From positions 415,961 to 479,960 of the forward strand of contig CH002647.1 in NCBI GenBank assembly GCA_000149265.1: 64,000 nucleotides of DNA, given 5' to 3'. Source of the DNA: Ciona savignyi. Its lineage: Eukaryota > Chordata > Ascidiacea > Phlebobranchia > Cionidae. The notes below the pieces were generated by a model, which did not search any database, was not told the DNA's origin, and worked only from the letters and a program-made list of their open reading frames with translations. The first letter of the stretch is position 1. Each line of letters begins with the position of its first letter. A program made the translations under genes and the position numbers. This document shows, in pieces, positions 60,258 to 64,000 of this stretch.

Positions 60258-60559
60258 CAACCGATTAGCTCAGTGGGTTAGGGATAGTGAGTTGCATTTC
60301 AGCCGAAGGATTGGCGATTAGAAACTGGTCTCAAGAGAGTCAGTTGTGTCCTTAATGAGCAAGTCACTTAACGGACATTGCCTGAACCCCGCAAATTAAT
60401 GGGCCCTGCTAAATTGCAGAAACGTGTGATTCATACATAATACATAACATACTACAATAGCTGACGGTGGGCGCCCGGTGATCTGACCATTGACCGTGTG
60501 TGTTACCTCCTTGGGTGTCCCATTCACGGAGATAAACAGGAATATCCTATCCTATCCTT
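60258..60559 (+). repeat. Family A SINE, full length
   Basis: Complete copy: head CCGATTAGCTCAGTGGGTTA (tRNA A-box-like), GATTAGAAACTGGTC, the CACTTAACGGACATTGCCTG block, the central CATACTACAATAGCTGACGG part and the tail ATATCCTATCCTATCCTTA. Its tail borders the exon candidate at 60581. Confidence 0.8.
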
Positions 60560-60580
60560 ATCCCCCTAATTCAAGTCTAG

Positions 60581-60717
60581 GCGATTACGCCCAAGTGCGT
60601 TTTATAAGAACTCAACCGACACAATCGCAAATCGATCTCGGGACCTTGCGGAGAAAAGCCGACAGACTATTCACCGAAGCTCTGCGTCCTGGCAAACGAC
60701 GTAAAACGAAATTTTAG
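60581..60717 (+). CDS. Orphan terminal-exon candidate (plus strand)
   Basis: An acceptor (TTCAAGTCTAG, AG at 60579-60580) leads into a frame open to TAG at 60715-60717, entered in phase 1. The peptide is DYAQVRFIRTQPTQSQIDLG, then a basic end TLRRKADRLFTEALRPGKRR plus KTKF. AATAAA follows at 60810-60815. The pyrimidine tract would be the (TATCC) tail of the SINE just upstream. No partner exon on the plus strand could be found between 55807 and here. Confidence 0.35.
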
Positions 60718-60894
60718 AAGAAAGATTTTGTATTTATTTGCAGTGTGTTAATACATAAATTTATATACAAAAGTAGATTGCTTTTTGAAAGTCAAACTCG
60801 AGAAAAATTAATAAAAAGATGAGCTGAAATAAGGACAGAGCAATGTGCAACTTACGAACACAGTGGATTCAAAGTTTTGTATACATTCGATCGG

Positions 60895-63800
60895 CTAAAG
60901 CACAGCCGCAACTTCCGTCAGCAACTGCGAGTAATCTTGATTGATCGACAACTGTGGTAGAGACAATGACGTCATTCGTGATATCATGGGTGTCGATGAC
61001 GTCACATTCGTGTTATCCTCCGCTGTATCCGCATCCTCTTCAAGTAAGTTGCTCTTTCCGCCGAATGCATAGAGTCCGATGGTGGAGTAATCCTCCACCT
61101 CCGAGATGAGACTGCATCCGTATTCGTCGTCCACGGTTACCGGTTTCTCGACTGCGTGCATGGAGACGCAGCTGCGGTTAATCGTGAGCTTCGGGAAAAG
61201 CTTCTCAGTGATCGACTGGATTATACAAGGGTTGTTGTCGAGTATCAGTCTCGGGGGAGGCATTTCTCTTGGAGTCTTCTTTGGCCTGAAAGAAATCATT
61301 GCTGAGGTTAAGGCTTATTAAGCTAACGAGCTGTCTATTATATTATATAAATATAGGCGTACAGCCATTTTAAAAACCCTTTCCCGGTTGATTTGACGAA
61401 GAAATAACGAAAAAATGAACGGTCGTGTGGTCGAATTGTGAAGAGGGTCGATTCACGCACAAGTACTTTCATTTAAAACGGACCAGATTACAAGCCTAAT
61501 AAGGGTTCGAGAGTTGATCAGCAAAAAGAAAAAAACACAATCCTTTTTGTAATTTTTGTTTAACTAAGCCTAAAGCTTAATTATAACAATAATAACTCGA
61601 AGTATGGCTAATAGAGGAATACTCAAATTATGAATGGGTCGTCGTTTTACTGAATGGTACTTATATTAATTTACCTTCCGCGTTTTATTTTATTGCCGGT
61701 CGGTCGATTTTGCGGTTCGACTGTGTCGAAAAGACGAAAGAGAAGCTCAGGATCGTCGCCGTTGATAACCATACTTGTGTTGGCTGCGTCGCCACGATTT
61801 TCATGGGGTTCTGCATCTTTTATTTCCTGGGGCGGGGTGACCGGGCGAATATCTGGTAGGGGCGAAAGAAACGAGTTTAGCTGGTGGTTAATATTCATAG
61901 GAGACTTATATACTATCGCGATCGCTTTGAAAGATATGTTTAAGTAAGATTTCCTTTTTTAGTACTTTAACAGGCATTTCTTAAAATGTACACAATATAA
62001 ATCATGGACTCGGTTTTGCTTACAATAGGGCCAGCATGTCTTGATTCCTACAAAACACCTAATCCACCCCATGCACGCCTACAAAACGTTAAATGGTCGG
62101 CAATGTTCAAAATAATCCTATTTATACAATTTTCTTTATAGGTGTTTTGCAACCCAATAAGTCAATGTTAATGCAACCGACTAATACACACAAAAAAATA
62201 ATATGGAAACGTCACGTTTCGAATGTTGGCTGAACCCAGTGATATAATGGGATACACAACAAGTGTACCATTATTCCCGTCCTACATTCAACAAGCAAAT
62301 AGCTTCGGTAACAGCGTTGCAAACAATGTAATCTGACGATTGCCCGCTTCCTACGTTTTCCCACCATCGGATTAAGGCTGAGTTAAGGCAGGCTACTAGT
62401 GTGCTGTGCTAATAAACAAAGGACACGGACCAAATCATAAACTATCCTACCATAATCTGCACACATTAGTTTTGCACATGGTTACCTGCAACGTCATCAG
62501 CATAGCCTTGTCTAAACAGCGGTTGTACGGGAGGTAGCACACTGTAAGGAGATGGGTTAACTCGGTTCGGTTCCTGCCAGAACGATGTCGGCAGCGCTCG
62601 CAAGCGCATAGGAACGGCATCTGCAATATAAGATGGATAACACGGTATTTTGAGTACGTGTAAGGAAGGAGTCGAATGGTTCATATAACGCTCCACGTAT
62701 AAAAAGCGTTGTTAGTGACGAGTCCATAGTGTGGTGGAAACTGAATATATATAATACCTAAGCCGATCGAGGATTCAAAACTAAGCCTGTTTAAAAGATA
62801 TACAGTTTTTCACATAATGTTAATGGTTCTTGGTATATCACCGCCCTGGCCACTGTTGTGTGGTCGTTGCCTCGAACTAATAACCATAAATAGACCCCAC
62901 ACAAAATGTAATTCAATATTGAAAACACTGACATAGACAAGAAATTCCAAAAAATCTGGGTAGAAGGGAATCTCTGATTACTACCAGATTAGCTTTTCAT
63001 ATTTGTAATATCTGGTTTATGATGTTACCTTTTTTCGAAGGTGGTTTCTTTGGCGGAGTGGGCTGTACTAAATGACCGGTTAATAATTTCTTGGACGGAT
63101 CTTTTTGTCGTAGGTACTTTTTACCATTTTTCGTTGTAACGACTTTGTGTCCCTTTCGGCTGGACCTACATCGAAGATTTCGACGAATTAACGACTGTCC
63201 GAATCCGATATAACTATGCCAAAACTATAAAGGTTGCTTACCGTGGGTTGGATTTGTTAACTGGTGAACTATCCGCCGCAAGACGCCCGTCTGTTACTTG
63301 ATTTACGTTCTCAACCGTACGAGGTGAAATGTCCGACCTTGGGGACATGGCCGATAGTTCTGAATCATCGTCGCTAGACGTCGCGCAGGAGGACGACGAC
63401 GAAGTGGAAATGCTGCACGGGGCGACCCTTTTTCCGCCGGAGGGCGGTCGACTGCCAGAAGCAGGGCGACTCGAGGAGTTTGGCCGAAATTCGTTTGAGA
63501 ACGTGGGAGTGCCGGTGCTGGTGGGTGGGGGACTGCACAATGAAGATGCCAATGAAGAGTATGCGGAGTCTGTTGCCCCGTTCGAATCGGTTTGGGTTTT
63601 CTCGCAGTTAGAGCACGCGACGCGACTCTCTCCACAAACGCACAGCGCCACCTTGGGCATAAGAGGCGAGGCGCAGGAGAGTGGAGAAGTTTCAACTTCA
63701 TTATAGGATGCTTGTGGAGTGGATTGATACTGGGGTTCGGAATCAGGATCAAAGTCAGTTTCGTTCGGCCCAGTATCCTTTTTCACACTGTTCACAAGTG

Positions 63801-64000
63801 AATGCCACGCGGCAGTCAGCTTGTCAGTTGATAAGTCGAAGCTTCCATCTTCATTTATCTCGTCCATTGCAACGTCGTCCTGTTTTACAGGTTTCGGCGA
63901 TAAAGGCACGATGTCCGTTTTTGTCAACATAACCTCTTTCGGCTTTATATCGTCCGGACGTTGCTTTAGTCGTCTCGACGGCGCCCTCGGTTCTGCGGTT
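60895..64000 (-). CDS. Unrecognised Ser/Pro-rich protein, 3' part (5' end outside window)
   Basis: Five minus-strand exons: 63242 to the right edge, 63029-63165, 62486-62620, 61675-61852, 60895-61285; phases 2, 1, 1, 2; at least 532 residues and open at the edge. Exon order shows: an acidic and Ser-rich first part (KRVAPCSISTSSSSSCATSS, many SP/TP sites); a basic segment with GHKVVTTKNGKKYLRQKDP; a striking block VPMRLRALPTSFWQEPN, which looks like a conserved motif; DDPELLFRLFDTVEPQNRP; and a C-terminal part with CIIQSITEKLFPKLTINRSC. No signal peptide, membrane span or enzyme motif is seen, so it is probably intracellular and regulatory. I cannot name the family. TTTATT at 60733-60738 may be its AATAAA. 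Confidence 0.75.
61419..61525 (+). repeat. Family B repeat
   Basis: GGTCGTGTGGTCGAATTGTG, GATTCACGCACAAGTACTTT and AATAAGGGTTCGAGAGTTGA keep the family B order. It lies in the last intron of the 60895-64000 gene, opposite to its strand. Confidence 0.65.

Noticed and set aside
63303..63752. 149-codon minus frame and 125-codon plus frame at 63329-63706
   Set aside because: Both are shadow frames of the Ser-rich first exon of the right-edge gene; the chosen frame is the one that splices on in phase.

Overview
The window looks like nuclear DNA of a sea squirt, most likely a Ciona-type tunicate. It is AT-rich. Genes are split into short exons (about 35-520 bp) by small introns with GT..AG or GC..AG borders. 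The recognisable proteins are animal-specific (calsyntenin, PPP1R42, secreted selenocysteine glutathione peroxidase, Ig/EGF protein), and short tRNA-like repeats are scattered through introns and spacers. The species call is inference. I built gene models by hand by joining exons whose splice phases agree; coordinates are coding parts only, as UTRs cannot be fixed from sequence alone.

Layout. 534-641: last exon of an upstream plus-strand gene. 3850-9804 (+): PPP1R42, eight exons, leucine-rich repeats plus a long C-terminal extension. 10930-26835 (+): complete calsyntenin, 18 exons, 970 residues, including one GC-AG intron. 28810-30857 (+): unrecognised basic/coiled-coil protein. 31104-32769 (-): unrecognised secreted glycoprotein. 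34649-36115 (-): single-pass membrane protein with PPxY motifs, 5' end uncertain. 36.1-42.3 kb: no convincing gene. 42279-44085 (-): secreted glutathione peroxidase whose active-site codon is an in-frame TGA. 47208-55807 (+): secreted protein with two copies of a cysteine-rich module around an Ig domain, then EGF repeats. 57480-59250 (-): small four-pass membrane protein. 59906-60101 (-) and 60581-60717 (+): two orphan terminal-exon candidates. 60895 to the right edge (-): 3' part of an unrecognised Ser/Pro-rich protein.

Repeats explain much of the remaining DNA: family A (tRNA-like 5' part, TATCC-rich 3' tail, about 250-300 bp), family B (about 100-120 bp, tRNA Ser/Leu-like start), MITE-like elements with purine-rich ends and AACCCTAAC-like interiors, a degenerate minisatellite, two clean tandem duplications and a long hairpin. 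The genes form no obvious pathway. Most encode cell-surface or secreted proteins, which is ordinary for an animal chromosome segment. The strongest points for a second look are the selenocysteine codon, the two GC-AG introns with the same donor sequence, and the duplicated cysteine module in the Ig/EGF protein.
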